A program made the translations under genes and the position numbers. Shown one piece after another: positions 15,639-23,752 of a stretch of DNA of 64,000 nt. Under the pieces are notes generated by a model. The model was not told where the DNA came from and searched no databases. It saw only the letters and a list, made by a program, of their open reading frames with translations. This DNA comes from VRUE01 sp033856275. GTDB taxonomy: Bacteria > Actinomycetota > Thermoleophilia > Solirubrobacterales > 70-9. The stretch spans positions 62,001 through 126,000 of the forward strand of contig JAWVFJ010000051.1 of assembly GCA_033856275.1 (NCBI GenBank), written 5' to 3'. The stretch's first letter is position 1. Each line of letters opens with the position of its first letter.

Positions 15639-15903
15639 CACGGTGGAGGCGGCTGCGGGCAGCGACTGCGGAGAGGCCGAGGACGGTCGCCGCCTGGCGC
15701 GGGCTGAGCTCCTCCCATGCGGTTAGACGGAGCAGCTCGCGGTCACGGGGATCGAGGCGGTCGAGCGCGGCGATCGGCATAGAGCTTGCGGAAGCGCGCC
15801 TCGGCGAACTGGCGCGAGAGCGACTCCCTAGGAGTGGTGACCGGGCTCACCGCCTGTATATGTCCGGAAATCACTCAACGTTGCAGCCGGGATGGCGCCG
15901 CGG
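15639..15903 (-). pseudogene. Internally deleted copy of the ECF sigma-factor gene at 24966-25577
   Basis: Positions 15639-15776 match 25061-25198, and 15780-15903 match 25483-25606, with only 5 mismatches in 262 bp (about 98 %). The copy has lost 281 bp (sigma region 2 and the linker) and its 3' end. What remains is the upstream region, the first 30 or so codons, and the sigma-4 helices (LDPRDRELLRLTAWEELSPR). It cannot encode a working sigma factor. The high identity means the duplication is recent. Confidence 0.85.
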
Positions 15904-16300
15904 CGCAGGAAACGGTCGACGCGATGGACACGGCTCGCCACTGGCCGGTCCTTGTTGCGCCGGCCTCTTCATCGAGGCGGTCGACGGCTGGAGCGAGCGC
16001 TTTCGCGCCGAGGATCGCATCTGGACTTGCCGGCGGGTGGCGTGCGTTTCGCCGTTGCTGAACAGAATGGATTTGCGCCCGGGTGAGGTTGATGAGTGGG
16101 TTCGCGGCAACGCCGTGATCGCGCTGGTAAACAGCTTCTCGTCCCGCAACGCTGCGCGCATGTCCTCATACCGTCCCATTGCCCACATCCGGTTCCGGGG
16201 CAGCCGCACGACCGGCCCTGCGTCGCGAATCCTTTGGAACGCGCCGTCGAATCTTCGACGACGCTGTCCGGTAGAGATCGACGTCGACCGTCGGCTTCAT
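15904..16300 (-). pseudogene. Cytochrome P450 remnant (N-terminal third, frameshifted)
   Basis: Three frames together spell a P450 N-terminus: MKPTVDVDLYRTASS, then RFDGAFQRIRDAGPVVRLP and RMWAMGRYEDMRAALRDEKL, then ILGAKALAPAVDRLDEEA. At least two frameshifts separate them, and the gene stops where the duplicated sigma fragment begins, so the I-helix and heme-binding cysteine are missing. Its ATG overlaps the stop of the glycosyltransferase (ATGA), showing it was once the third gene of that operon. Confidence 0.8.
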
Positions 16301-17541
16301 CGCCTGGCGTCGACCGCCTGGCGCTCAGGCGCCAGCAGGCCTTCGAGCGCCGATGCCGCTGCCTTTGCGCCTCCGGCCCGCCCGAAGGCGTCGCGAACCC
16401 GCTCGGCGCCCCCCCGGCAGGCGATGGCTCCCTCGACCGCGCTGCGCAACCGGTTGGGGCGGAGGCGCTTGGCCGGTAGGAACGTGCCGCCGCCGCAGTG
16501 CTCGACCCGGCGCGCCACCTCGAACTGGTCGCGCATGAACGGGACCGCGCAGACCGGCACGCCTGCGGCGAGCGCCTTCTGGGTGGTGCCCATGCCGCCG
16601 TGGGAGATCACGGCGGCGGCGCGGCGCAGAATCGGGCCGTGCGGGAGATAGCGCTCGACCCTTGCGTTCGACGGAACATCGAAGTCGCCTGGATCGTGCG
16701 CGGCCGTGGTGGCGACAATCGCGTAGGGCCGGCCGGCGAAAGCTTCGAGCACACCTTTAATCAGCTTCGCGTCGTCCTGGAACTCGGTCGAAGCTGTGGC
16801 CAGGACGATCGGGCGCTGCTCGGCCGCGAGCCACTCGGGCTCGGGGCCAGGCGGCTCCCACAGGGCTGGGCCGACGAGCCGCACGTTCTCGGGCCACTCG
16901 CGTGGGTATTCGAAGGGCTCCGCCGAGAACTCGATCAGCAGTGGGGCCACGAGGGCGAAGTCATAGGCGCTGTCCAGTGGCGGCAGGCCCAGAGCCACAC
17001 GGCGGGAGTTATGGCTGCGCACCATCGGGCGGAAGGCGGGTCTCTTGAACGCCTCCAGCCCGGCGTCGCGAAGGCGCGCGAGCGGGTACCTCGATGGCGC
17101 GAAGCCCGGGCCGAAACTGGGGACGCCTGGGGCTGGCAATGGATACGGGTAGGGCATGTAGTGGGCCCACGGCAGTCCGGATGCCTCCGCCACCGCGGCC
17201 GCCCCCGGGGCGTTGGTGTCGACCCAGATCAGGTCTGGGCGCTCGGTCTCGATCGCGGCCTGGAGGTCGGGAATCTCGTATCCGGCCCGCCGGACGAAGG
17301 TCCTGCCTGCCGATATCAGGGCCCCGATTGGCGTGCGCGCCTTCCAGTCCTCGAGCGCGATCGCCTCGATGCGTGGATCGATCGGCGCCGCGGAGAGGCC
17401 GAGCCGCTCGATCGCGTCCACGCTCCCGCTCGCGGTGCGGATCGTGACCTCGTGGCCCCGGTCGCGCAGGGCGATCGCGGTTGCAACCGGCGGGTAGGCG
17501 TGGCCCGACCCCGGAGCGGTGTAGACCAACACGCGTGCCAT
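16297..17541 (-). CDS. UGT/MGT-type glycosyltransferase (GT1 family)
   Basis: A 414-residue GT-B enzyme. The N-terminus VLVYTAPGSGHAYPPVATAI is the acceptor-side Rossmann fold with the usual catalytic His (GSGH). The donor-binding signature is HGGMGTTQKALAAGVPVCAV with PFMRDQFEVARR after it. Such enzymes glycosylate small hydrophobic molecules using a UDP- or dTDP-sugar. Start ATG at 17541 shares one base with the TAA of the TetR gene. With the P450 remnant downstream, the operon once hydroxylated and glycosylated a small molecule. Confidence 0.88.
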   Translation of the reverse strand: MARVLVYTAPGSGHAYPPVATAIALRDRGHEVTIRTASGSVDAIERLGLSAAPIDPRIEAIALEDWKARTPIGALISAGRTFVRRAGYEIPDLQAAIETERPDLIWVDTNAPGAAAVAEASGLPWAHYMPYPYPLPAPGVPSFGPGFAPSRYPLARLRDAGLEAFKRPAFRPMVRSHNSRRVALGLPPLDSAYDFALVAPLLIEFSAEPFEYPREWPENVRLVGPALWEPPGPEPEWLAAEQRPIVLATASTEFQDDAKLIKGVLEAFAGRPYAIVATTAAHDPGDFDVPSNARVERYLPHGPILRRAAAVISHGGMGTTQKALAAGVPVCAVPFMRDQFEVARRVEHCGGGTFLPAKRLRPNRLRSAVEGAIACRGGAERVRDAFGRAGGAKAAASALEGLLAPERQAVDARR

Positions 17542-18146
17542 TAGTCGGCTCCGGTCAGCGCATCGACCATTTGCACGATCGCCGCTTCGGCGCGGCGGCG
17601 CGACAGCTTCATGTCGAGTCGAATCAGCTTCCAGGTCAGGAGGTCGGTGGCGACGACCAGCTGGATCACGAGCTGCTCCCTGCGCGCGCCCCGGAGCGAT
17701 CTCAGGCTCGGCTCGAAGATCCGCTCGACCCATTCCCGATGGAATTTCCGCCCCTCGTCGGTCATCGCGCGGACGGCTGGGAACCGATCCTCCTCGGCGA
17801 GGAGGTGGAGGATGCGGTTGCCTTCGGTGTCGTAATGATCGAGCAGATTGCGGATCGCGCCCGCGTGATCGCCGACCGGGGCCTCGTCCCGTGACTCGAT
17901 CATGCGATCGCCCCAGTCTTCCAGCACGGCCGCGAACAGGTCCTCCTTACGGCCGAAATGCGCGATCAGGGTGGGGACGGTTACTCCGGCCGCCTCGGCG
18001 ACCTCGGCAAGCGTCACCTCGTCGTAGGACCGGGATAGGAAACGCTCCAACGCCACCTCGCGGATCCGCTGCGCCGTCTCCTCCGAGCGTCGCGCCCGGA
18101 TATCCATCCGGTATTGCCGCTTGTCTGTCGCTGCCGTCTCCATCAT
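17541..18146 (-). CDS. TetR family regulator of the glycosyltransferase operon
   Basis: A 201-residue regulator with its helix-turn-helix at about residues 30-75 (VTLAEVAEAAGVTVPTLIAH, FGRKEDLFAAVLEDW) and a helical effector domain. It heads a TetR-glycosyltransferase-(P450) operon with a TAATG junction. A TATAGT -10 element at 18161-18166 lies only 14 nt before the ATG, so the leader is very short. Likely autoregulated; the inducer is probably the enzyme's substrate. Confidence 0.88.
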   Translation of the reverse strand: MMETAATDKRQYRMDIRARRSEETAQRIREVALERFLSRSYDEVTLAEVAEAAGVTVPTLIAHFGRKEDLFAAVLEDWGDRMIESRDEAPVGDHAGAIRNLLDHYDTEGNRILHLLAEEDRFPAVRAMTDEGRKFHREWVERIFEPSLRSLRGARREQLVIQLVVATDLLTWKLIRLDMKLSRRRAEAAIVQMVDALTGAD

Positions 18147-18286
18147 TTCACTTATACATAACTATAGCGAAAGTAAGAGCAAAAGAATCGAGGTCTTCCG
18201 ATCCGGCCAGCGGGCTGCGTAGGGCTCTTCGCACTCAACACTCTCCAGCCAAGGGCCATGAACGCTGGCGCGAACCGGGCGGAAAC

Positions 18287-18889
18287 TCAGGAGCGCGCGT
18301 TCGCCAGCCCGGCGGCCAGCGCCCGCGCCGAGGCCTTGATCGCCGCCAGGCTCATCCCCGCCTCCTGGCGCAGGTGGCGCACCACGTTCACGTTGACGGC
18401 GTTGAGCAGGAGCTGGGCCAGGATCGGCGCGTCGAGCTTCGGCGAGATCTCCCGGATCAGGTTCTCGGCGTGGAGGGAGAGGACGATGTAGCCGCCGATC
18501 GGGGCTTTCCAGCGATCCCTCTCGAGGGCGAGGATCAGCTCGAGGTGGCCATCCTCCAAGTCGAGCAGGCCTTCGAGGAAGACGGCGAGGCGCTCCTTCG
18601 GCGGCGCTCCAGGGCCGAGTGGAGGAGGCCCGAACATGAAGGCGTCCTGGAAGACACGCAGGTGCTCGTCAAGGAGGGCTTGGAAGAGGCCGGAGCGATC
18701 GCCGAAGCGGCGGAACACGGTCCCCTTGCCGACCCCTGCCCGCTCAGCGACTGCGTCGAGCGTGATCCCCTCAGCGCCGCGCTCGGCCAGTACTAGGCGC
18801 GTCGCATCGAGGATGCGGACCCGGTTCGCCGCCGCGTCGGCGCGCTCGCGCCGCTCGCCGGCGATCGGAAGACCACCTTGCTTGTCCAT
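18287..18889 (-). CDS. TetR family regulator
   Basis: About 200 residues, with the helix-turn-helix ITLDAVAERAGVGKGTVFRR and FGDRSGLFQALLDEHLR, and a C-terminal domain of the AcrR-like type. It stands alone 50 nt downstream of the LLM oxidoreductase gene in the same direction and could be part of that transcript. ATG at 18889 (MDKQGG) is chosen; a TTG six bases upstream is possible. Confidence 0.85.
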   Translation of the reverse strand: MDKQGGLPIAGERRERADAAANRVRILDATRLVLAERGAEGITLDAVAERAGVGKGTVFRRFGDRSGLFQALLDEHLRVFQDAFMFGPPPLGPGAPPKERLAVFLEGLLDLEDGHLELILALERDRWKAPIGGYIVLSLHAENLIREISPKLDAPILAQLLLNAVNVNVVRHLRQEAGMSLAAIKASARALAAGLANARS

Positions 18890-18939
18890 CGCCAAAGCTC
18901 ACCTGACTCCGTCGCCGTTCGTCTCGGGATCGTACGGGC

Positions 18940-20004
18940 TCAACGGGCGGCAGCGCGGGTGCCGACCTGCGGGCCCACCATCTCCCTGACCAGGGGCGCC
19001 ACCTGCGTTCCGTACAGCTCGATGGCTCGCATCAGGCTGTCGTGGGGGAGGTCCCCCATCCCGTACTTGAGGTCGAAGCGGGTGGCCCCGAGGGTGTCGA
19101 GGGTGGCGACGATCTTGCCGGCGACGGTCTCCGGCGCGCCGACGTAGAGTGCCCCGTCCGGGCCGATTTCGCGCGCAAACGACTGCCGGGTGGGAGGGGG
19201 GAAGCCGCGTTCGGCGGCGACCCGGCCCATCACCTCCGCGTAGTGGGGCCAGAACTCGTCGCGGGCCTCCCGGTCGGTCTCGGCGACGTGCCCCGGCGAG
19301 TGCACGCCGATCGGCCGCGGCGGTTTCTCCAGCCGCTCGAGCTCGTCGCGGTGCAGCTGCGCCAGCGGGGTGAAGCGGGCGGGGGAGCCGCCGATGATCG
19401 CCAGCATCAGCGGCAGGCCGTGGCGGGCGGCGCGCCGCACGGAATCGGGGCTGCCGCCGACCCCGACCCAGGTGGAGAGAGTGCCCTCGAGCCGGGGTAC
19501 GATCCGCGTCTCGCGCAGCGGCGGCCGGGTCGAGCCGCTCCAGCTGACCGTCGGGCCTTCCAGCAGCCGCACGAAGAGGTCGAGCTTCTCCTCGAAGAGC
19601 AGTTCGTAATCGTCGAGGTCATAGCCGAAGAGCGGGAACGACTCGATCGTCGAGCCGCGCCCGAGGATCACGTCGGCACGCCCTCCCGAGATCGCGTTGA
19701 GGGTCGAGTAGCGCTCGAAGACCCGCACCGGGTCGTCGGAGCTCAGCACCGTCACCGCCGAGCCGATGCGGATCCGCTCGGTCCTCGCCGCGATCGCCGC
19801 GAGGACGACGTCGGGGGCCGACGCCGGCATGTCCTCGCGGTGGTGCTCGCCGAGGGCGAAGTGCTCGAGGCCGACCTGCTCGGCCAGCACCCCCTCCGCG
19901 ACGACGTCGCGAAGCGCCTGGGCCTCGGAAACGCGCACGCCGTCCGCGCCCCGGGAGACGTCGCCGAAGGTGTCGAGCCCGAGGGCGATTCCCCCGTCAG
20001 GCAC
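18940..20004 (-). CDS. LLM-class flavin-dependent oxidoreductase (luciferase-like)
   Basis: About 354 residues of a TIM-barrel flavin monooxygenase: ALGEHHREDMPASAPDVVLA, TERIRIGSAVTVLSSDDPVR and GRADVILGRGSTIESFPLFG are core signatures, with STWVGVGGSPDSVRRAARHG further on. These enzymes use reduced flavin and oxygen. The upstream NADPH-FMN reductase would supply it, making a two-component system. The GTG at 20004 overlaps the reductase stop by 8 nt and has a GGGGGAG ribosome site; a GTG at 20022 is the alternative. Confidence 0.85.
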   Translation of the reverse strand: MPDGGIALGLDTFGDVSRGADGVRVSEAQALRDVVAEGVLAEQVGLEHFALGEHHREDMPASAPDVVLAAIAARTERIRIGSAVTVLSSDDPVRVFERYSTLNAISGGRADVILGRGSTIESFPLFGYDLDDYELLFEEKLDLFVRLLEGPTVSWSGSTRPPLRETRIVPRLEGTLSTWVGVGGSPDSVRRAARHGLPLMLAIIGGSPARFTPLAQLHRDELERLEKPPRPIGVHSPGHVAETDREARDEFWPHYAEVMGRVAAERGFPPPTRQSFAREIGPDGALYVGAPETVAGKIVATLDTLGATRFDLKYGMGDLPHDSLMRAIELYGTQVAPLVREMVGPQVGTRAAAR

Positions 20005-20578
20005 GAACGGTCTCCCCCTCACGGACGGACTTCATCGCCCGCGTCCAGGACTCGAGCTGGTCGAAGAGCATGACCGCCGCTTCGTCGTGCTGGGGGCCGG
20101 GAGCGAAGACCGAGAAGTCCTCGAAGTCGGTGAACATCGAGAAGCTCAGCTGCTGGCGCACGTGGGCGATCTGCAGCTCGCTGGTGATGCCGCGCAGGTG
20201 CTCGATCGCTCGGGCGCCGCCCAGCGAGCCATAGCTGACGAACGCCGCGGCCTTGTTGTTCCACTCGGCGTAGAGGTAGTCGATCGCGTTCTTCAGTACG
20301 CCCGAGGTCGAGTGGTTGTACTCCGGGGTGACGAAGACAAAGCCGTCGTAGGAGGCGATCTTCTCCGCCCACGCCTTGGTGTGCTCGCCGGCGTACTGGC
20401 CCAGGGTCGGGGGCATCGGCTCGTCGATATGCGGAAGCGGGTTGTCCGCGAGGTCGACGAGTTCGTACTCCGCTGCCGTGCGCCCGGCGGCCTTGTCGGC
20501 GACCCAGTCGGCGACGCTTTTTCCCTTGCGGCCGGGGCGGGTGCTGCCGAGGACGATGGCGATCTTGATGTCGGGCAC
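19997..20578 (-). CDS. NAD(P)H-dependent FMN reductase
   Basis: A 193-residue flavodoxin-fold enzyme. IAIVLGSTRPGRKGKSVADW is the phosphate-binding loop for FMN, and FVTPEYNHSTSGVLKNAIDY is the family's second signature. It reduces FMN with NADPH and, given the overlap with the LLM gene, probably feeds that enzyme. GTG start with AAAGGA 6 nt upstream. A 25-bp near-perfect palindrome lies 39 nt upstream of the start. Confidence 0.9.
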   Translation of the reverse strand: MPDIKIAIVLGSTRPGRKGKSVADWVADKAAGRTAAEYELVDLADNPLPHIDEPMPPTLGQYAGEHTKAWAEKIASYDGFVFVTPEYNHSTSGVLKNAIDYLYAEWNNKAAAFVSYGSLGGARAIEHLRGITSELQIAHVRQQLSFSMFTDFEDFSVFAPGPQHDEAAVMLFDQLESWTRAMKSVREGETVRA

Positions 20579-20616
20579 GGAGGTCCTTTCTGCTGAAGTG
20601 CTGGCGTCTTCGCTAT

Positions 20617-20641
20617 CTAAACGGACTACTAGTCCGGTTAG
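20617..20641. promoter_or_regulatory. 25-bp operator-like palindrome before the FMN reductase/LLM operon
   Basis: Arms CTAAACGGACTA and TAGTCCGGTTAG flank a single C and pair at 11 of 12 positions. On the minus strand the left arm gives a TTTAG-containing -10-like element, so bound protein would occlude RNA polymerase. A redox-responsive HxlR or MarR/TetR regulator is plausible. The TetR gene at 18287-18889 is the only candidate in the operon. Confidence 0.6.
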
Positions 20642-20689
20642 GTGAAAGTAGCACAGACCCTCAACCTTCGACGCCGCGCCTCTCGACGA

Positions 20690-21188
20690 CTAGGAGTTGA
20701 CTAACGAGGATCTGCGTACCGTCAAGAGGTCCGTCCCGCTGCTAGTGAGCTTCATGAGGCTCACCGGACTCGCCCTTGTTCCCGGGGTCCGTGAGGAGAT
20801 TCGAGTTCCAGGACGATCGCGCGGTCTGCGCCGCTCGCCGGCCCGCTCCGTCACCGCACGAGAAGGTCGTCGGCACCCATTGCCCGACCCCGTAGGCGCC
20901 ACCCGCGGCCGGCCCGGAGATCGAGGCCGACAGCGCCGCTGCGACCGTCAGGGTGACCATGGCGGTTGCGTAATCGCCTGAGGAGTCGGCTGCCTGATAG
21001 CTGAAGTGATCGCCGCCGAAGTAACCGGAAGCGGGCGTGTAGATGAACGATCCGTCGCCGCTCAGTGTCAACGAGCCGTGGGCTGGAGTGCTCACAACGC
21101 TCGCGGAGAGCGAATCGCCGCTGGGCGCCGATCGCCTACGCGAATCCGATTGGCGCAATCGCTCACAGCTACCCGTGACGCACACCAC
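20690..21188 (-). pseudogene. Fragment of a secreted cadherin/VCBS-type repeat protein
   Basis: The stretch LSASVVSTPAHGSLTLSGDG followed by FIYTPASGYFGGDHFSYQAA is a typical bacterial cadherin-like (VCBS) domain, followed by ASISGPAAGGAYGVGQWVPT as in large actinobacterial surface proteins. There is no start with a signal peptide, the domain before it is cut, and the reading frame breaks near 20880. It is the remains of a once larger exported protein. Confidence 0.6.
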
Positions 21189-21368
21189 AAGCGCAGGCCA
21201 GCTAGCGTGGTTCCAGGTCTAAGCGGCCTCTGCTTCTCGCCTCGGGCCCTCTCATCTCGTCCGCCGGCGGAGGGTCCGCCTGCGTGGCTGTCTCGTCGAA
21301 TTCGACGCCATCTTTCCGATTGGCCGTTGGTTTGAAATTGCAGTAGGGCGTGGTATGAGTACTTAATC

Positions 21369-23684
21369 TTGAGTAAGGAAGGGATTCTCGATTGCTGGCG
21401 AGGCTGGCGCGGGCCGCTTCTTTGGGCGGCGCTCGGTGGGGCCCTGCTCGCGCTGGCGATCCCCGGCCGCGCCGGCGCCGACACGGTCGCGCCGTCATTC
21501 GAGGCTCACGGGAGTGTCGAGCAGGTCTATGCGACCGGCCTCCCCCCTGGCGCCCAGGTGTCTCTCTACGACAGCGAAGGTCGGGAAGTCGCGACGAGGA
21601 GCGCGAACAACCTCGGCGGAGTCCTCTTTCGCGATGTCGCGCCGGGGGATGGCTACCGCGTCGGCCTCGCTTCCGGGGGGCCGGAATCGCCTCAGCTGCA
21701 GGTCCTGACGACCCAACCCGCGCCACCTAGCACCGACATCTACAACCAGTCGATCCCCTCGAGCGGGTATGGGTACCTGACCACGCGCGACGGCGCCAAG
21801 CTAGCGATCGACGTCCATCCGCCGCAGGACGTGACGCACGTGCTTCCGGGCGTCGAACTGCCGCCGCTGCCAAGTGGCCCGACGCCGACCCTGATCGAGT
21901 ACTCGGGCTACGGATACGCGAACCCGGCCGGGCCCGAAAACGGGATCGCGATCCTGGCCAACCTGATGGGCTTCACGGTTGTGGACGTGAACATGCGCGG
22001 TACCGGCTGCTCCGGCGGCGCCTACGACTTCTTCGAGCCGCTGCAGAACCTCGACGGCTATGACGTCGTCGAGACGATCGCGCACCAGCCCTGGGCCCTG
22101 AACCACAAGGTCGGGATGATGGGAATCTCCTACGGCGGCATCAGCCAGCTCTTCACCGCCGCCACCCAGCCCCCCAACCTGGCCGCGATCTCACCACTGT
22201 CGGTGATCGACAGCACCCAGGCGACCCTCTATCCGGGCGGCGTCCTCAACACCGGATTCGCGGTCGAATGGGCCGAAGAGCGGGTCCACGACGCCGAAGC
22301 GGCGTCTCCCAGCACGGGCCAGGAATGGGCCTACAAGCGCATTCAGGAAGGCGATCAGACCTGCGCAGCCAACCAGGCCCTGCACCCCGAGGCGGTGGAT
22401 CTACTCCAGAAGATCGAAGAAAACAGCCACTACAAGCCCGAGGTCGCCGATCCGCTGGCGCCGATCACCTTCGTCGACAAGATCGACGTGCCGACCTTCA
22501 TGGCCTGCCAGTGGACCGACGAGCAGACCGGCGGGCACTGCCCGACCCTCGCCGAGCACTTCACCGGCACGCGACGGAAGTGGTTCACCTTCACCAACGG
22601 CACGCACGTCGACTCGCTCGACCCGGCGACGTTCAACCGCTGGTACGACTTCCTCCAGCTCTACGTCGCGAAACGGCCGCCGATCCTCGCCTCGGCGGCA
22701 ATCCATGCGGCCGCGCCGCTGATCTACCAGGAAGCGATGGGCATACCCGGAGTCACGCTTCCGCTCGATCCCGTCCAGCTGCAGCCGACCTATGGCTTGG
22801 CGCTCAAAGCCTTCGAAAACCTGAAGCAGGTCCGCGTCCTCTTCGACAACGGTGCCGGCGGACTCTCAGCGGGCCGGCCCTACCCCGGCTTCGAGAAATC
22901 CTTCGACGAGTTCCCGGCGCCCGGCACCGAAGCCAGAGCCTGGTACCTCTCGCCCGGCGGCAGTCTGAGCAGCAGTTCCCCCGCAGGCTCGAATGCCGAT
23001 GAATTCACCTGGGACGCCCACGCCCTGCCCAGGACCGATTTCAGCGGCGACACCGGCGCCGGCTCCGGTGGTCTGTGGACGGCCACACCCAAATACGAAT
23101 GGGCGCAGAGCCCGCCGGGAAGCGCCGTCTCCTACCTCACCGCTCCGCTGAGCGCAAACACGACGGTGATCGGCGCCGGCGCCGTGAACGTCTGGGTCCG
23201 CTCCTCGAGCCCCAACGTCGACCTCCAGGCGACGATCAGCGAGGTGAGGCCCGACGGCAAGGAGACCTTCGTCCAGAACGGCTGGGTGCGAGGCAACGAG
23301 CGCAAGCTGGACCCGGAGAAGAGCACCCCGCTCGAGCCGGTGCTGAGCCTGCGGGAATCCGACGTCTCCCCGCTTCCGGCCGATCAGTTCGTGCCGGTCA
23401 CGATCCCGCTCTACTACGAGGGCCACGCCTATCGAGCCGGCTCGCGGATCCGGGTGACGATCGCCGCGCCGAACGGCACCCAGCCGATCTGGGCCTTCGA
23501 TCAAACCGAACCGGAAGGCGCGGCACAGGTCGCGATTGCCTATGGCGGGGACACGCCGTCGAACCTCCTGCTGCCCGTCGTGCCCGGGCTGAGCGTGCCG
23601 ACCGCCCTTCCCCCGTGCCCGGGCCTGCGGGGGGAGCCGTGTCGCGACTACCAAGCCTTCGCGAACCGGTTGGAAGTGCCCTGA
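21369..23684 (+). CDS. Secreted CocE/NonD family alpha/beta hydrolase
   Basis: A 771-residue exported hydrolase. A signal peptide (residues 1-37, ending PGRAGA) precedes a beta-sandwich region (50-115) and the alpha/beta core starting YGYLTTRDGAKLAIDVHPPQ. Ser254 in MGISYGG is the nucleophile; the Asp is likely in DVPTFMACQWTDEQ and the His in NGTHVDSLD. Residues about 540-760 match the jelly-roll X-Pro dipeptidyl-peptidase C-terminal domain (VTIPLYYEGHAYRAGSRIRV). Substrates may be esters or acyl-amides. TTG start. Confidence 0.85.
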   Translation: MSKEGILDCWRGWRGPLLWAALGGALLALAIPGRAGADTVAPSFEAHGSVEQVYATGLPPGAQVSLYDSEGREVATRSANNLGGVLFRDVAPGDGYRVGLASGGPESPQLQVLTTQPAPPSTDIYNQSIPSSGYGYLTTRDGAKLAIDVHPPQDVTHVLPGVELPPLPSGPTPTLIEYSGYGYANPAGPENGIAILANLMGFTVVDVNMRGTGCSGGAYDFFEPLQNLDGYDVVETIAHQPWALNHKVGMMGISYGGISQLFTAATQPPNLAAISPLSVIDSTQATLYPGGVLNTGFAVEWAEERVHDAEAASPSTGQEWAYKRIQEGDQTCAANQALHPEAVDLLQKIEENSHYKPEVADPLAPITFVDKIDVPTFMACQWTDEQTGGHCPTLAEHFTGTRRKWFTFTNGTHVDSLDPATFNRWYDFLQLYVAKRPPILASAAIHAAAPLIYQEAMGIPGVTLPLDPVQLQPTYGLALKAFENLKQVRVLFDNGAGGLSAGRPYPGFEKSFDEFPAPGTEARAWYLSPGGSLSSSSPAGSNADEFTWDAHALPRTDFSGDTGAGSGGLWTATPKYEWAQSPPGSAVSYLTAPLSANTTVIGAGAVNVWVRSSSPNVDLQATISEVRPDGKETFVQNGWVRGNERKLDPEKSTPLEPVLSLRESDVSPLPADQFVPVTIPLYYEGHAYRAGSRIRVTIAAPNGTQPIWAFDQTEPEGAAQVAIAYGGDTPSNLLLPVVPGLSVPTALPPCPGLRGEPCRDYQAFANRLEVP

Positions 23685-23752
23685 AGGCGCGACAGTACGT
23701 GCCGCATCGGCGCGCTCCAAAGGGACTCGAGTGGGACGAGCGAGCCGTCCGT

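Noticed and set aside
15577..15780. A separate small sigma-like gene
   Set aside because: It is an internally deleted copy of the gene at 24966-25577. The frame starts at the deletion joint and the C-terminal residues come from unrelated sequence.
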